Below are positions 7,757 through 17,030 of a stretch of 64,000 bases of DNA, one piece after another. The DNA lies in the NCBI RefSeq assembly GCF_024594815.1, contig NZ_JANJOU010000002.1, positions 372,001 to 436,000 on the forward strand. Direction: 5' to 3'. The notes beneath the pieces were generated by a model, which saw only the letters and a program-made list of their open reading frames with translations, was not told the origin of the DNA and ran no database searches. Position numbers and translations under genes: made by a program. Source of the stretch: Roseomonas populi. GTDB lineage: Bacteria > Pseudomonadota > Alphaproteobacteria > Acetobacterales > Acetobacteraceae. How positions within the stretch are numbered: the first letter of the stretch is position 1; each line of letters begins with the position of its first letter.

Positions 7757-10674
7757 GCATCCGCCTCCAGCGCCATCTCTAGCACTCGGGCGCTATGCAG
7801 GGCGGTGCGCCCCGTCAACTCGGCGATCTGATGCCGGCAGGAGGTGCCGTCGGCCACGATCAGCTCGTCCTGCCCCGCCGCGCGTACGGCCGGCGCGAGG
7901 GAGAGCTCACCCATCGCCTTCGAGACCTCGACCCGCCTCGCGTCGTAGCCGAAGGCCCCGGCCATGCCGCAGCAGGACGAGGTGATGGGCTTCACCGCCA
8001 GCCCAGGCACCGCGCGTAGCGCCTTCACCGCGTCAGGAAAGGCGCCGAAGGACTTCTGGTGGCAGTGGCCGTGGATGTGCGCGGCCGGAGCCACAGCCCT
8101 CAGGGGGAGCTCCGCCCCCTCCCGCACCAGGAACTCGGACAGCAGCATCGCGCGTCCCGCGAGCCGGTCCGCCGCCTCACCCGGGAGAAGGGAGCGGAAC
8201 TCGTCCCGCAAGGTCAGGAGGCAGGAGGGTTCCAGGCCGACAACAGGCAGGTCCGAGCCGGAGAGCGCCTCCATCGTCCGCCGCGCCTCCGCCCGCGCCT
8301 CCTCCACCATGCCGGCGGCCAGCCAAGTGCGCCCGCAGCAGAGAGGGCGCGCCCCATCCTCGGCCCGCGGTGCCACGGCGCGGTATCCGGCCGCGCGCAG
8401 CACGCGGCGAGCGGCGTGCAGGTTCTCCGGCTCGAAGTAGCGGTTGAAGGTGTCACCGAAGAGGATGACATCGCCGCGCGGGCCCGGCGCCTCGACATCT
8501 CCGTCCCGATAGGGGCGGCGGGCGAAGCGGGGCAGGGCGCGATCCCGCGCGAAGCCCAGCGCACGCTCCCCGATCGTCCGCGCGCCGGGCACCCATTCCC
8601 GCGCATTGGCCAGCCAGGGGGCCCGCGACGCCAGCGGGGCCCAGTGCGGCAGGGAAGCGATCAACCGGTCTTTCGCCGAGACGCCGTGCTTCCGCGCGCG
8701 GGCGTGCTGCGCCTCGATCTTCATCTTCGCCATGTCCACGCCCGTCGGGCACTCCCGCCGGCAGGCCTTGCATGAGACGCAGAGGGACATCGCTTCCGCC
8801 ACCTCGTCCGAGGCCAGGGCGTCCGGCCCGAGCTGCCCCGTCAGCGCTAGGCGCAGCGTGTTGGCGCGGCCGCGCGTCAGGTCCCGCTCGTTCCGCGTGG
8901 CGCGGAAGGATGGGCACATGACGTTGGCGTCGAACTTCCGGCAAGTGCCGTTGTTGTTGCACATCTCCACGGCGCCGAGGAAACCGCCCTGCAGGCCCGG
9001 CCAGGCCGACCAGTCCAGCACCGGCGCTACGGCAGGATCTGCTGCATATTCAGGCGGGTAGCGGAAGAGGCTGCGATCATCCATCCGCGGCGGGCGCACC
9101 ACGCGGCCGGGGTTCATCATGCCTGCCGGGTCGAAGGCGTCCTTCACCGCCTCGAAGGCGCGCACGATGCGCGGGCCGTACATCTCCTCGTGGAACTCGG
9201 AGCGGACGATGCCGTCCCCGTGCTCGCCGGAATGGCTGCCCTTGTACTCGCGCACCAGGGCGAAGCACTCCTCGGCGATCTGGCGCATCCGCCTGACGTC
9301 GCCGCCGTCCTTCATGTTCAGCACGGGGCGGACATGCAGGCAGCCCACGCTGGCATGGGCGTACCAGGTGCCCTTGGTGCCGTGGCGCTCGAAAACCTCG
9401 TTCAGCCGCTCCGTGTAGTCGGCCAGATCCTCCAGCGGCACGGCCGTATCCTCGATGAAGGAGACCGGCTTACCGTCACCCTTCATGGACATCATGATGT
9501 TGAGCCCGGCCTCGCGCACCTCGGCCACCGCGGCCTGGAAGCCGGGATCGATGCATTCCACGACGGCGCCGGGGTAGCCCAGATCGGCCATCATCTCGTC
9601 CAGCCGCTTCAAGCCGCGCGCGAGCACCGCATCCTCATGCCCGTGGAATTCAACGATCAGCAGGCTGTCCGGCTCGCCCCGGACCATGCGGTCGATGGTG
9701 GGCCGGTAGATGTCGATGGAGCGGCCGAGGTCGATCATCGTCCTGTCCACCAGCTCCACCGCCTCCGGGTCGAGGGTGACGAGGTGCTGCGAGGCCGCCA
9801 TCGCCGCGCGGAAGGTCGGGAACTGGCAGATGCCTAGCGCCTTGCGCGGCTTGATCGGCCAGAGCTTCAGCTCGAGCCCGGCGGAGAAGGCGAGGGTGCC
9901 CTCGCTGCCGACGAGGATGCGGGCGAGGTTGCCACGGCCATTCGCGCGAGCTTCCGGGGTAAGAGATTCAAGGTCATAGCCGCCGACCTTACGGAGTACC
10001 TTCGGGAAGCGCGCCGCGATCTCCGCCGCCTCCGCCGCGCCCAGGGCGCGCAGGCGGTTGACCAGCTCGGCCGCCGTCCCCGGCACGCCCTCGCCGAGGT
10101 TGTCCGGCAGCTCCCCGAAGGTAAAGCGCTCTCCGCCCGGCAGGATGGCATCGATGGCCGTCACGTTGTCCGCCATCAGCCCGTAGCGGATCGACTTGGA
10201 GCCGCAGGAGTTGTTGGCCGCCATCCCGCCGATCGTGCAGCGCGCCCAGGTGGAGGGATCGACGGGAAAGAACAGCCCGTCCTTCTTCAGCGCGTCGTTC
10301 AGCGCCCCGAGGGCGATGCCCGGCTGCACCGCTGCCCGCATCCCCGCCGCGTCCACCGAGGTGACGTTCCGCAGGTGCTTGCTGCAATCCAGCACCAGCG
10401 CCCGGTTCACCGTCTGCCCGCACTGGCTGGTGCCGCCGCCGCGGGGCAGCACCGGCACGCCCTCCTCCCGGCAGATCGCCATGGCGGCGGCCACGTCCTC
10501 CACCGTGCGGGGGATCAGCACGCCGATGGGTTCCACCTGGTAGATGCTTGCATCGGTCGCGTAGCGGCCCCGGTCCCCAGCGCCGAACAGCACCTCGCCC
10601 TCGGTCTCCCGCTTCAGTCGGGCGGCCAGGCGGCTGTCGCCGGGCGTGATGCGGGAACGGGTGATGGCATTCAT
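7753..10674 (-). CDS. FAD-binding and Fe-S D-2-hydroxyacid dehydrogenase (YdiJ-like)
   Basis: 973-residue fusion. An N-terminal FAD-binding PCMH/oxidase domain (about 25-250) has PRGGGTSQCGQT, then comes an FAD-linked oxidase C-terminal domain. A 4Fe-4S ferredoxin-type cluster CVSCKACRRECP lies near 640, and two CCG cysteine-rich motifs (CCGRTW, CCGMAG) lie in the last 250 residues. The layout matches YdiJ-like D-2-hydroxyglutarate/D-lactate dehydrogenases feeding electrons to the respiratory chain. The ATG at 10674 is chosen for its AGGAGA ribosome site; an earlier start 22 codons upstream lacks one. It is divergent from a serine-glyoxylate-type aminotransferase. Confidence 0.9.
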   Translation of the reverse strand: MNAITRSRITPGDSRLAARLKRETEGEVLFGAGDRGRYATDASIYQVEPIGVLIPRTVEDVAAAMAICREEGVPVLPRGGGTSQCGQTVNRALVLDCSKHLRNVTSVDAAGMRAAVQPGIALGALNDALKKDGLFFPVDPSTWARCTIGGMAANNSCGSKSIRYGLMADNVTAIDAILPGGERFTFGELPDNLGEGVPGTAAELVNRLRALGAAEAAEIAARFPKVLRKVGGYDLESLTPEARANGRGNLARILVGSEGTLAFSAGLELKLWPIKPRKALGICQFPTFRAAMAASQHLVTLDPEAVELVDRTMIDLGRSIDIYRPTIDRMVRGEPDSLLIVEFHGHEDAVLARGLKRLDEMMADLGYPGAVVECIDPGFQAAVAEVREAGLNIMMSMKGDGKPVSFIEDTAVPLEDLADYTERLNEVFERHGTKGTWYAHASVGCLHVRPVLNMKDGGDVRRMRQIAEECFALVREYKGSHSGEHGDGIVRSEFHEEMYGPRIVRAFEAVKDAFDPAGMMNPGRVVRPPRMDDRSLFRYPPEYAADPAVAPVLDWSAWPGLQGGFLGAVEMCNNNGTCRKFDANVMCPSFRATRNERDLTRGRANTLRLALTGQLGPDALASDEVAEAMSLCVSCKACRRECPTGVDMAKMKIEAQHARARKHGVSAKDRLIASLPHWAPLASRAPWLANAREWVPGARTIGERALGFARDRALPRFARRPYRDGDVEAPGPRGDVILFGDTFNRYFEPENLHAARRVLRAAGYRAVAPRAEDGARPLCCGRTWLAAGMVEEARAEARRTMEALSGSDLPVVGLEPSCLLTLRDEFRSLLPGEAADRLAGRAMLLSEFLVREGAELPLRAVAPAAHIHGHCHQKSFGAFPDAVKALRAVPGLAVKPITSSCCGMAGAFGYDARRVEVSKAMGELSLAPAVRAAGQDELIVADGTSCRHQIAELTGRTALHSARVLEMALEADA

Positions 10675-10811
10675 GCGGGCGTCTCCTGCCGGCAAACTAG
10701 CGGCGCTGGGCGGGCGCGTCGCATCCATAATGCTCATCAATCGAACGCGCCGAACTCATTGGCGCGGCGCGGGGCAGGCGGCTAGACCGCCGGGAAGAGC
10801 GGAGGGCGCCC

Positions 10812-11996
10812 ATGGCCTATTTCACCACCCGGACCGAGAACGGCCGGCATTTCCTGCAGATCCCCGGCCCGAGCAACGTGCCGGACCGCGTGCTGCGGGC
10901 GCTCGACAATCCCACCATGGACCATCGCGGCCCGGATTTCGGCCTGCTGGGCAAGAAGGTGCTGGAGAAGCTGGGGCCGGTCTTCGGCACCACCCAGCCC
11001 GTGATCATCTTCCCGGCCTCCGGAACCGGCGCCTGGGAGGCCGCGCTGGTGAACACCCTCTCGCCCGGCGACACGGTGCTGATGTGCGAGACGGGCTGGT
11101 TCGCCCACCTCTGGCAGGAGCTGGCCGGGCGCCTGGGCCTGAAGCCGCGCCTGCTTGAGACGGACTGGCGCCGCGCCGCGGACGTGCCGGCGATCGAGGC
11201 CGCGCTGCGGGCGGACAAGGGGCACGAGATCAAGGCCGTCTGCGTCGTCCACAACGAGACGAGCACGGGCTGCACCTCCCGCATCGACGAGGTGCGCCGC
11301 GCCATGGACGCGGCCGGCCACCCGGCCCTGCTGATGGTGGACACGATCTCCTCCCTCGGCTCCGTGGAGTTCCGGCACGATGCGTGGGGCGTGGACGTGA
11401 CGATCTCCGGCAGCCAGAAGGGACTGATGCTGCCGCCCGGCATCTCCTTCAACGCCGTGTCGGAAAAGGCCCTGCGCGCGAGCGAGACGGCGCGGCTGCC
11501 CCGCGCCTACTGGGACTGGAAGTCGATGCTGGCCTCCAACGCCACGGGCTACTTCCCCTATACCCCGGCCACCAACATGCTCTACGCGCTGGACACCGCG
11601 CTGGACCTGCTGATGAACGAGGGGCTGGCGAACGTCTTCGCCCGGCACGAGCGCCACGCGGAGGCCACCCGCCGTGCCGTGCGGGCCTGGGGGCTCGAGA
11701 TCCAGTGCGAGGACCCCCGCCACTTCTCCCCCGTGCTGACGGCCGTGCGCGTGCCGGAGGGGCATTCGGCGAACGCGTTGCGGGCGGCCATCCTGGAGAG
11801 GTTCGATATGTCGCTCGGGAACGGGCTCGGTCGGCTGAACGACCGGGTGTTCCGCATCGGCCATCTCGGCGCGCTGAACGACCTCTCCCTCCTCGGCACG
11901 CTGGGCGGGGTGGAGATGGGCCTGCGCGTGGCCGGGGTGCCGCACGATGCGGGAGGGGTGAAGGCCGCTATGGACCTGCTCTCCGGCAACGCCTGA
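10812..11996 (+). CDS. Serine--glyoxylate aminotransferase family protein
   Basis: 394-residue class V PLP enzyme. It moves an amino group between serine or alanine and glyoxylate, giving glycine and hydroxypyruvate or pyruvate. Visible: IPGPSNVP at the N-terminus, HRGPDF, ASGTGAWEA phosphate-binding loop, the DTISSLGS aspartate for the pyridine nitrogen, and the PLP lysine in SGSQKGLM. Length is normal. A GAGCGGAGG site precedes the ATG. It is divergent from a D-2-hydroxyacid dehydrogenase, which fits a 2-oxoacid/glyoxylate salvage role. Serine versus alanine as donor is not decided by sequence. Confidence 0.92.
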   Translation: MAYFTTRTENGRHFLQIPGPSNVPDRVLRALDNPTMDHRGPDFGLLGKKVLEKLGPVFGTTQPVIIFPASGTGAWEAALVNTLSPGDTVLMCETGWFAHLWQELAGRLGLKPRLLETDWRRAADVPAIEAALRADKGHEIKAVCVVHNETSTGCTSRIDEVRRAMDAAGHPALLMVDTISSLGSVEFRHDAWGVDVTISGSQKGLMLPPGISFNAVSEKALRASETARLPRAYWDWKSMLASNATGYFPYTPATNMLYALDTALDLLMNEGLANVFARHERHAEATRRAVRAWGLEIQCEDPRHFSPVLTAVRVPEGHSANALRAAILERFDMSLGNGLGRLNDRVFRIGHLGALNDLSLLGTLGGVEMGLRVAGVPHDAGGVKAAMDLLSGNA

Positions 11997-12322
11997 ACAA
12001 CCCCGGCGCGGCGGGCGACAACCTTTCACCCGCCGCGCAGTTGTTGCCGGATGTATCGGCGAGGGAGTGTCGGGTGCGCCTGGCGGATCTTCCGAATTGC
12101 GCCAAACGTGGCGAAGATGTCGCCCGGCTCCTTTATTGGCGGGGATGGCTTGCGCGACAGGGCCGGGCAGAACAGGGTGTCGCCTCAGTAGGTCAAACGG
12201 CAGGAGTCTTCTGGACATCGATGGCTCCGAACCCATGGTCCAGCCGCTGAAGCAATGATTCACCGCTTGCTCCTGACGGGGTTCGAGGGGATGGCCGGGC
12301 CCGGTAGGGAAGGATCGGCGTC
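11997..12322. other. Intergenic stretch with hairpin, no gene seen
   Basis: 326 bases between the aminotransferase and pleD genes. It holds the hairpin at 12006-12038 and, near its right end, the AAGGA ribosome site of pleD. No frame in it has family-like sequence or a convincing start. Confidence 0.6.
12006..12038 (+). terminator. Probable terminator after the aminotransferase gene
   Basis: Perfect 10-bp inverted repeat GCGCGGCGGG/CCCGCCGCGC with a 13-base loop, 9 bases after the stop codon. It is followed by AGTTGTTG rather than a pure T-run. Confidence 0.55.
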
Positions 12323-13693
12323 ATGACCGCGCGAGTCCTGGTCGTCGACGACATCGCCGCGAACCTGAAGCTCCTCGAAGCCCGGCTGAACGCCGAGTAC
12401 TACGAGGTGTCGCTCGCCAGTTCCGGGACCGAGGCGTTGCGCCTGGCCCAGTCCTGGGGCCCCGACGTCATCCTGCTGGACGTGATGATGCCGGGCATGG
12501 ACGGCTACGAGGTGTGCAAGCTCCTCAAGGCCTCCCCCACCACGGCCCATATCCCCGTGGTGATGATCACCGCCCTGGTTGACCAGACAGAGCGGGTCAG
12601 AGGGCTGGAGGCCGGGGCGGACGACTTCCTCTCCAAGCCGGTGGATCACGCCACGCTCTTCGCGCGGCTGCGCGCGCTGCTGCGGACGAAGCAGGTGCTG
12701 GACGCCTTCCGCCTGCGCGCCGAGACGGCACGGGACCTGGGCTTCGAGCCGATGCCGGACCCCTCGCGCAGTGTCGCCGGCGCCCGCGCGCTGCTGGCCA
12801 CGGAGGATAACTCGGAAGCAATCGCGCTCTCCTCCATCCTCGCGCAGGATGGGGTGGTGGTGACGCGGGCGGCGGACGTGAACATCGCCTGGGACCGGCT
12901 GCTGCACGAGGACTTCGACCTCGCCGTGCTCAGCCTCTGGCTGGATGACGGGGAGGGGCTGCGCCTGGCCTCGCGCATGCGCGCCCAGTCCTCCATGCGG
13001 GAGGTACCCGTGCTGCTGGTGGCTGATACCGATCAGCGGAACCAAGTGCTGCGCGGCTTCGACCTGGGCGCCAACGACCACGTGCTGCGCCCGGTGGACG
13101 CGAACGAGCTACGTGCCCGCGCCCGCAACCAGATCCGCCGCAAGCGCTACCAGGAGCGGCTGCGCGCCGACCTGCAGCGCAGCCTGGAGATGGCGGTGAC
13201 GGACAGCCTGACGGGGCTGCGGAACCGCCGCTACGTCGTGCGCCACCTCGAAGGGTTGCTGCGCGCCGGCGGCGCGACCGTGCTCCTGATCGACGTGGAC
13301 CGCTTCAAGTCCGTGAACGACACCTACGGCCACGCGGTCGGCGACGTGGTGCTGAAGGAAGTGGCCGAGCGGTTGCGCCTGCACGTGCGGGCCGTGGACG
13401 TGGTGGCCCGGTTCGGCGGGGAGGAGTTCCTCGTCGCCATGGCGCCACAGCCGGCCGATGATGCCAGCATGGTGGCCGAGCGCCTGAGGGCCGCCGTGTG
13501 CGAGACGCCCGTCACCGCCGGCGACAAGGCCCTGCAGGTGACGATCAGCATCGGCGTGGCCGTTGGCATACCCGACTGCAACGTCGACGAGCTGGCAGCG
13601 GCCGCGGACGTGGCCCTCTACCGCGCCAAGGCGAATGGCCGGAACCGTGTGGAGATCGCCGAGGCCGAGGACTGGGCGCGGCACGAGGCCTGA
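12323..13693 (+). CDS. pleD: PleD-type response regulator diguanylate cyclase
   Basis: 456 residues: receiver 1 (about 3-120) with acidic pocket D9/D10 and phospho-acceptor D53 (LLDVMMPG). A second, adaptor receiver (about 155-270) has lost its phospho-aspartate (DLAVLSLWLDD). A GGDEF domain (about 290-450) has active-site GGEEF and an upstream RxxD inhibitory site (RAVD). This is the REC-REC-GGDEF plan of Caulobacter PleD, which makes cyclic-di-GMP on phosphorylation and is product-inhibited. An AAGGA site precedes the ATG. The DivK gene that often sits next to pleD is not present here. Confidence 0.95.
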   Translation: MTARVLVVDDIAANLKLLEARLNAEYYEVSLASSGTEALRLAQSWGPDVILLDVMMPGMDGYEVCKLLKASPTTAHIPVVMITALVDQTERVRGLEAGADDFLSKPVDHATLFARLRALLRTKQVLDAFRLRAETARDLGFEPMPDPSRSVAGARALLATEDNSEAIALSSILAQDGVVVTRAADVNIAWDRLLHEDFDLAVLSLWLDDGEGLRLASRMRAQSSMREVPVLLVADTDQRNQVLRGFDLGANDHVLRPVDANELRARARNQIRRKRYQERLRADLQRSLEMAVTDSLTGLRNRRYVVRHLEGLLRAGGATVLLIDVDRFKSVNDTYGHAVGDVVLKEVAERLRLHVRAVDVVARFGGEEFLVAMAPQPADDASMVAERLRAAVCETPVTAGDKALQVTISIGVAVGIPDCNVDELAAAADVALYRAKANGRNRVEIAEAEDWARHEA

Positions 13694-13790
13694 GAGCGCC
13701 CGGCTGCACTGTCCCCGGGCCTACTGCATCTCTCTCCCGGCTCGCCGCTGCCCATCCAAGCCGGCAGAAGCACCAGCGCAGGAATCACGA

Positions 13791-13823
13791 AAGGGGTGGC
13801 GGACCCCCTATCCGCCACCCCTT
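13791..13823. terminator. Bidirectional hairpin between pleD and the CHAP gene
   Basis: Perfect 13-bp inverted repeat (arms 13791-13803 and 13811-13823, AAGGGGTGGCGGA on the left) with a 7-base loop, midway between two convergent genes. The A/T ends of the arms give short T pairs on each strand. It probably terminates both transcripts. Confidence 0.7.
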
Positions 13824-13858
13824 CCCAGAGACCCGTCCGGTTTCCCGGAAGGGGTGCC

Positions 13859-14635
13859 TCAGCGGCTGCCCTCGACCCCCAGGCCGCCGACCGAGGTGTT
13901 GATGAAGCGCAGGTGCGAGCTGGGGGCCGGCGCCTCCGCCACCTCCTGCATCCCGCTACCGTTGCGGACCATGATCGGCCCGCGCGGCGCCGGGGCGCCA
14001 TCCGGCCGGTTGAAGATGAAGCCGTAGGTTGCGTAGGTCCGGCCATAGGTGCTGGAGTCGTGACCGACCTGTACCCGCACCGCCGTCCAGTCGTTCGCGC
14101 CGGAAACGTCGATGACGGAGATATTCCGCGTCACGGTGCCCTTGCGGATGCCCGGCCCTTCCCAGTTCGCGTGGTGGATCGTGATCTCCCGCGCGCTCAC
14201 CTGCCGCTCCACCACGGCGACGTGGCCGGAGCGCATGCCGCCCGAGGAGCGGAAGACGAGGACGGAGCCGGCCTCCGGCCGGTTGCCGCGGGCGTAGCTG
14301 CCCGCAGCGTTGTTCCACCAAGTGCCGCCATTCCCGCTGACGTTCATGCCGGTCACCATGCGAGCATAGGGCACGCAGGAAATATAGCCGCCGTAGGTGG
14401 CGTACTCGCGCGTGGCCTCGCTGCGGCCCCCGTGGCGGGTAGCGGCCTTGGCGGAGGTGCCGCGGACCGCGCGCACGGCGACGGCGCGGTTGACGGTGGC
14501 GGGGGTGCTGCGGGCGGACACGTGCTTGGCACCACCCCGCTGCGGGGAAGCGGCCTCGGCGGTCGAGCTCAGCTCCGGAGCCAGCATCATCCCGCAAACC
14601 GCGATAATCGCGGCGGCAGCGCTTCTTGCCTGCAT
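13859..14635 (-). CDS. Exported CHAP-domain protein (probable peptidoglycan amidase/peptidase)
   Basis: 258 residues. The signal peptide (about 1-25, hydrophobic core AAAAIIAVCGMML) is followed by a low-complexity basic region. The CHAP domain (about 90-220) has the catalytic Cys in ISCVPYAR, the His in GHVAVVE, and the HHANW segment that supplies the third polar residue. CHAP domains cleave peptide or amide bonds in peptidoglycan. The ATG at 14635 has a GGGGGT site; a start six codons earlier is less likely. Partner enzymes are not adjacent. The role in growth or separation is inferred from family only. Confidence 0.88.
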   Translation of the reverse strand: MQARSAAAAIIAVCGMMLAPELSSTAEAASPQRGGAKHVSARSTPATVNRAVAVRAVRGTSAKAATRHGGRSEATREYATYGGYISCVPYARMVTGMNVSGNGGTWWNNAAGSYARGNRPEAGSVLVFRSSGGMRSGHVAVVERQVSAREITIHHANWEGPGIRKGTVTRNISVIDVSGANDWTAVRVQVGHDSSTYGRTYATYGFIFNRPDGAPAPRGPIMVRNGSGMQEVAEAPAPSSHLRFINTSVGGLGVEGSR

Positions 14636-14685
14636 GTGAACCCCCAGGATCAAGCCTTGTCCCCCAGGCCGGTGATCCGGCCCCG

Positions 14686-14705
14686 CCGTGATGGCGTCGT
14701 CACGG
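14686..14705 (-). promoter_or_regulatory. Inverted repeat CCGTGA-N8-TCACGG upstream of the CHAP gene
   Basis: Perfect 6-bp arms with an 8-base spacer, 50 bases before the CHAP gene start. It could be an operator or a leader hairpin. The arms differ from those upstream of the ompA genes, although the 6-8-6 geometry is the same. Short GC-rich repeats arise by chance, so support is limited. Confidence 0.3.
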
Positions 14706-14922
14706 AGGTGTTACCCGCAGGCAGGAAACCGGGACAACGCTTACCTATGTTTCGCGGCGCAACGAGGTGTGATTCGGCCATCCCCGGGGTCTCGGGCGGA
14801 GGCGATAGGGACGGTTTTCCTAGAAAACGGTCTGTCTGCAAACGATGCCACAGTGTTGCGGCATGGGCGACACAGGCGTGCGGCGGAGGCACCGGGGGAT
14901 TCCGGGCCTCCGCCAGGCGGCT

Positions 14923-15273
14923 TCAGCGGCAGGCCGTGACCATGATCTCAACGAGATGGCGCGGATCGGCCATGTTGGCCTCCACGCAGGCGCGCACGGG
15001 GGCGCCGCCCTGGGGCAGCCAGTTCACCCAGAGCTTGTTCAGCGCGTCACGGTCCCGGATGTCCTTCAGCCATACCTGGGCCTGAAGCAGGCGGGTCTTG
15101 TCGGTGCCGTGCTCCTCCAGCGCGGCGTCGATCTTGGCCAGGATCTGCTGGGTCTGGCCGGAAACGTCCTGGGACAGGTCGTCCGCGGTCACGCCGGCGA
15201 CGTAGACGAAGCCGTGGTACTCCACGGTGTTGGACAGGACGGGGTTGGCACCCTTGCGGATGATCGCGCTCAT
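14923..15273 (-). CDS. RidA family protein
   Basis: 116-residue YjgF/YER057c/UK114 fold protein. RidA enzymes hydrolyse reactive enamine/imine intermediates from PLP enzymes, and other subfamilies differ in activity. Seen: VSGQTQQILAKIDAALEEHGT, VWLKDIRDRDALNKLW, and the C-terminal APVRACVEANMADPRHLVEI where RidA keeps its substrate-binding Arg (PVRAC). An AGAGGAA site precedes the ATG. About 270 bases separate it from the CHAP gene downstream; that gap contains a short GTTTTC/GAAAAC repeat at 14814-14828 and nothing else clear. Confidence 0.93.
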   Translation of the reverse strand: MSAIIRKGANPVLSNTVEYHGFVYVAGVTADDLSQDVSGQTQQILAKIDAALEEHGTDKTRLLQAQVWLKDIRDRDALNKLWVNWLPQGGAPVRACVEANMADPRHLVEIMVTACR

Positions 15274-15350
15274 AGAGGTTCCTCTCGGCCGGTATGGCGC
15301 TGGACATCTAGAGCGGGATCAGCCGGGGCGGAAGCGCCGGCCCTCCGGCC

Positions 15351-16622
15351 TCACTCCGCCGGGCGTGCCTCCGGCCGCTCCAGCGCCGCGGAGATCCGGC
15401 GCATGCGCGAGAGGCCCCAGGCAAAGACGGCCAGCGCGAGCATGACGGCGGCGAAGGTGGGCAGGCGTAGCCCGAAGGCCTCGCCGGCCGTTCCGAGGGC
15501 CAGCGCCCCGATAGCCGGGCAGGCGCGGGAGACAAGCGCCCAGAGCGACATGATCCGCCCCCGCATGGCCGGGGAGGCCGCAGTCTGCGCGAGGACCTGC
15601 ACGGAGATGCCGTGCGCCGAGGCGCTGGCCCCGATGGCGGCCCCGCAGAGCAGCGCGAAGGGGAAGTAGCCGGTCGAGACGAAGAGGCCGGTGGCCACGG
15701 CCTGGGCGAGGATGGCGAAGACCGCGATCCGCGTCGTTCCCGTCAGCCGCCCGCGGGAGGCGACGGTCAGCCCCGAAATAAGGGCACCGACGGCGAAGGA
15801 GGCGGTCAGCATGGCGAGCGACTCGGCACCCCGGCCGAAGAGCCGCTCCACATAGGGCGGCAGGATCTCCTGCACCCCGCGGAGCAGGACGGACGACAGG
15901 GCGGAGAAGGCCACGATCGGCCCAAGGCCAGGGTGGCGCGCCGCGTATCGGAAGCCCTCCAGCGTCTCGGCGAAGAGGGAGTTCGTCGCGGGGTGGCCGC
16001 GCCGCTGCTCCGGATCGACCCGCAGCCAGGGCATCGATACCGTGGCGAAGCCGTGGCCCAGGGCGTTGCAGAGGATGGCGGGGGCAACGCCCCAGGCCGC
16101 GATGATGAAGCCCGCGAGTCCCGGCCCGACGAAGCGGGCCACGTTGAAGAGAAGGCTGTTGGCCGCCACCGCCGCCGGCAGGTCTTCCCGCCGAACCAGG
16201 GCGGGGATGAGGGTCTGGCGCGCGGGCTGGGAGAAGCAGGCCGCCGTGCCGCTGATCATCTCCAGCGCGAAGAGCAGGCCGATGGAGATGTGGCCGGTGG
16301 CGGTCAGGGATGCCACCGTCAGCGCCTCCAGCGCGATCACGCCCTGAGAGGCCATGGTGAGGCGGACCCGGTCCAGCCGGTCCGCCAGGGCGCCCGCCAC
16401 CGGGCTGACAAGCACGGCGGGGGCAAGATCGGCGAAGGCGATCAGCCCCACCCAGGCCGCACTGCGGGTGAGTTCCCAGGCCAGCCAGGCCACCCCGATC
16501 CGGTGCATCCACAGCCCGGTCCAGGCACCGAGGCTCGCGCCGAAGAAGATCCGCGCGTTCCGGCTGGCGAGCGCGCGCCCGAGCGGGCCGGCGACGAGGC
16601 GGGAGATGGGCGTGGAGGGCAA
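15351..16622 (-). CDS. MFS transporter (MFS_3, enterobactin-exporter-like)
   Basis: 423-residue 12-helix permease of the MFS_3/EntS-like branch: N-terminal WLAWELTRSAAWVGL, the loop motif GALADRLDRVRL between helices 2 and 3, and FSQPARQTLIPALV before helix 5. Such proteins are mostly drug or siderophore exporters; substrate is unknown here. The best start is TTG at 16622 with GAGG 4 bases before it; no in-frame ATG lies nearby. It follows the lipoprotein gene with a 6-base gap, so the two are probably one transcript. Confidence 0.88.
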   Translation of the reverse strand: MPSTPISRLVAGPLGRALASRNARIFFGASLGAWTGLWMHRIGVAWLAWELTRSAAWVGLIAFADLAPAVLVSPVAGALADRLDRVRLTMASQGVIALEALTVASLTATGHISIGLLFALEMISGTAACFSQPARQTLIPALVRREDLPAAVAANSLLFNVARFVGPGLAGFIIAAWGVAPAILCNALGHGFATVSMPWLRVDPEQRRGHPATNSLFAETLEGFRYAARHPGLGPIVAFSALSSVLLRGVQEILPPYVERLFGRGAESLAMLTASFAVGALISGLTVASRGRLTGTTRIAVFAILAQAVATGLFVSTGYFPFALLCGAAIGASASAHGISVQVLAQTAASPAMRGRIMSLWALVSRACPAIGALALGTAGEAFGLRLPTFAAVMLALAVFAWGLSRMRRISAALERPEARPAE

Positions 16623-16628
16623 GGCGCC

Positions 16629-17030
16629 TCAGCGCCTCGGCGCGGCCCCCGGGGCAGGGGTCGGGGCCGGGGCAGCGGCCGGCGCGGGGGCGTTCGCGCC
16701 ACGCACGCACTCCGCGGCCATGCGGTCGCGGTCGTAAACCTGGGCGAACTGGTCGGAAATCACCTGCGGCCCGAGATAGGAGGTGGTGCCGATCCGGGCG
16801 TTGTAGTCATCCTGGCGCATAAGCTGGCCGCGGTCGCGGAAGCGGACCACGCGCTCTGCATCGGCCAGGCAGGCCGCGGCGCGGTCGGAGCGGGCGGCCT
16901 GAGCTCCGGCATTCGGCACACCGGCGCGCTGGGCGACTGGCGCGGGCGGCGCGGCGCAGGCGGCAAGCCCCAACGGTGCCGCCAGGAGCAGGGCCAGGGC
17001 CGGGCGGGTCGTCGGGAACAGGGGCTTCAT
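16629..17030 (-). CDS. Putative lipoprotein of unknown function
   Basis: 133 residues. A basic start and hydrophobic stretch lead to a lipobox LAAC at about residues 22-25. The mature protein has two further cysteines (AAACLADAE and AAECVRG) that could form a disulphide, and a Pro/Ala-rich tail. A conserved-looking DDYNARIGTTSYLGPQVISDQF block is in the middle. I do not recognise the family. It overlaps the end of the upstream gene by 4 bases and is followed at once by the MFS gene. Confidence 0.7.
   Translation of the reverse strand: MKPLFPTTRPALALLLAAPLGLAACAAPPAPVAQRAGVPNAGAQAARSDRAAACLADAERVVRFRDRGQLMRQDDYNARIGTTSYLGPQVISDQFAQVYDRDRMAAECVRGANAPAPAAAPAPTPAPGAAPRR

Noticed and set aside
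11997-12322. Short open frames in the gap before pleD
   Set aside because: None has a ribosome site, family-like composition or conserved pattern.
14814-14828. GTTTTC-N3-GAAAAC repeat between the ridA and CHAP genes
   Set aside because: Six-base arms, no match elsewhere and no conserved place relative to a start; not enough to call a site.
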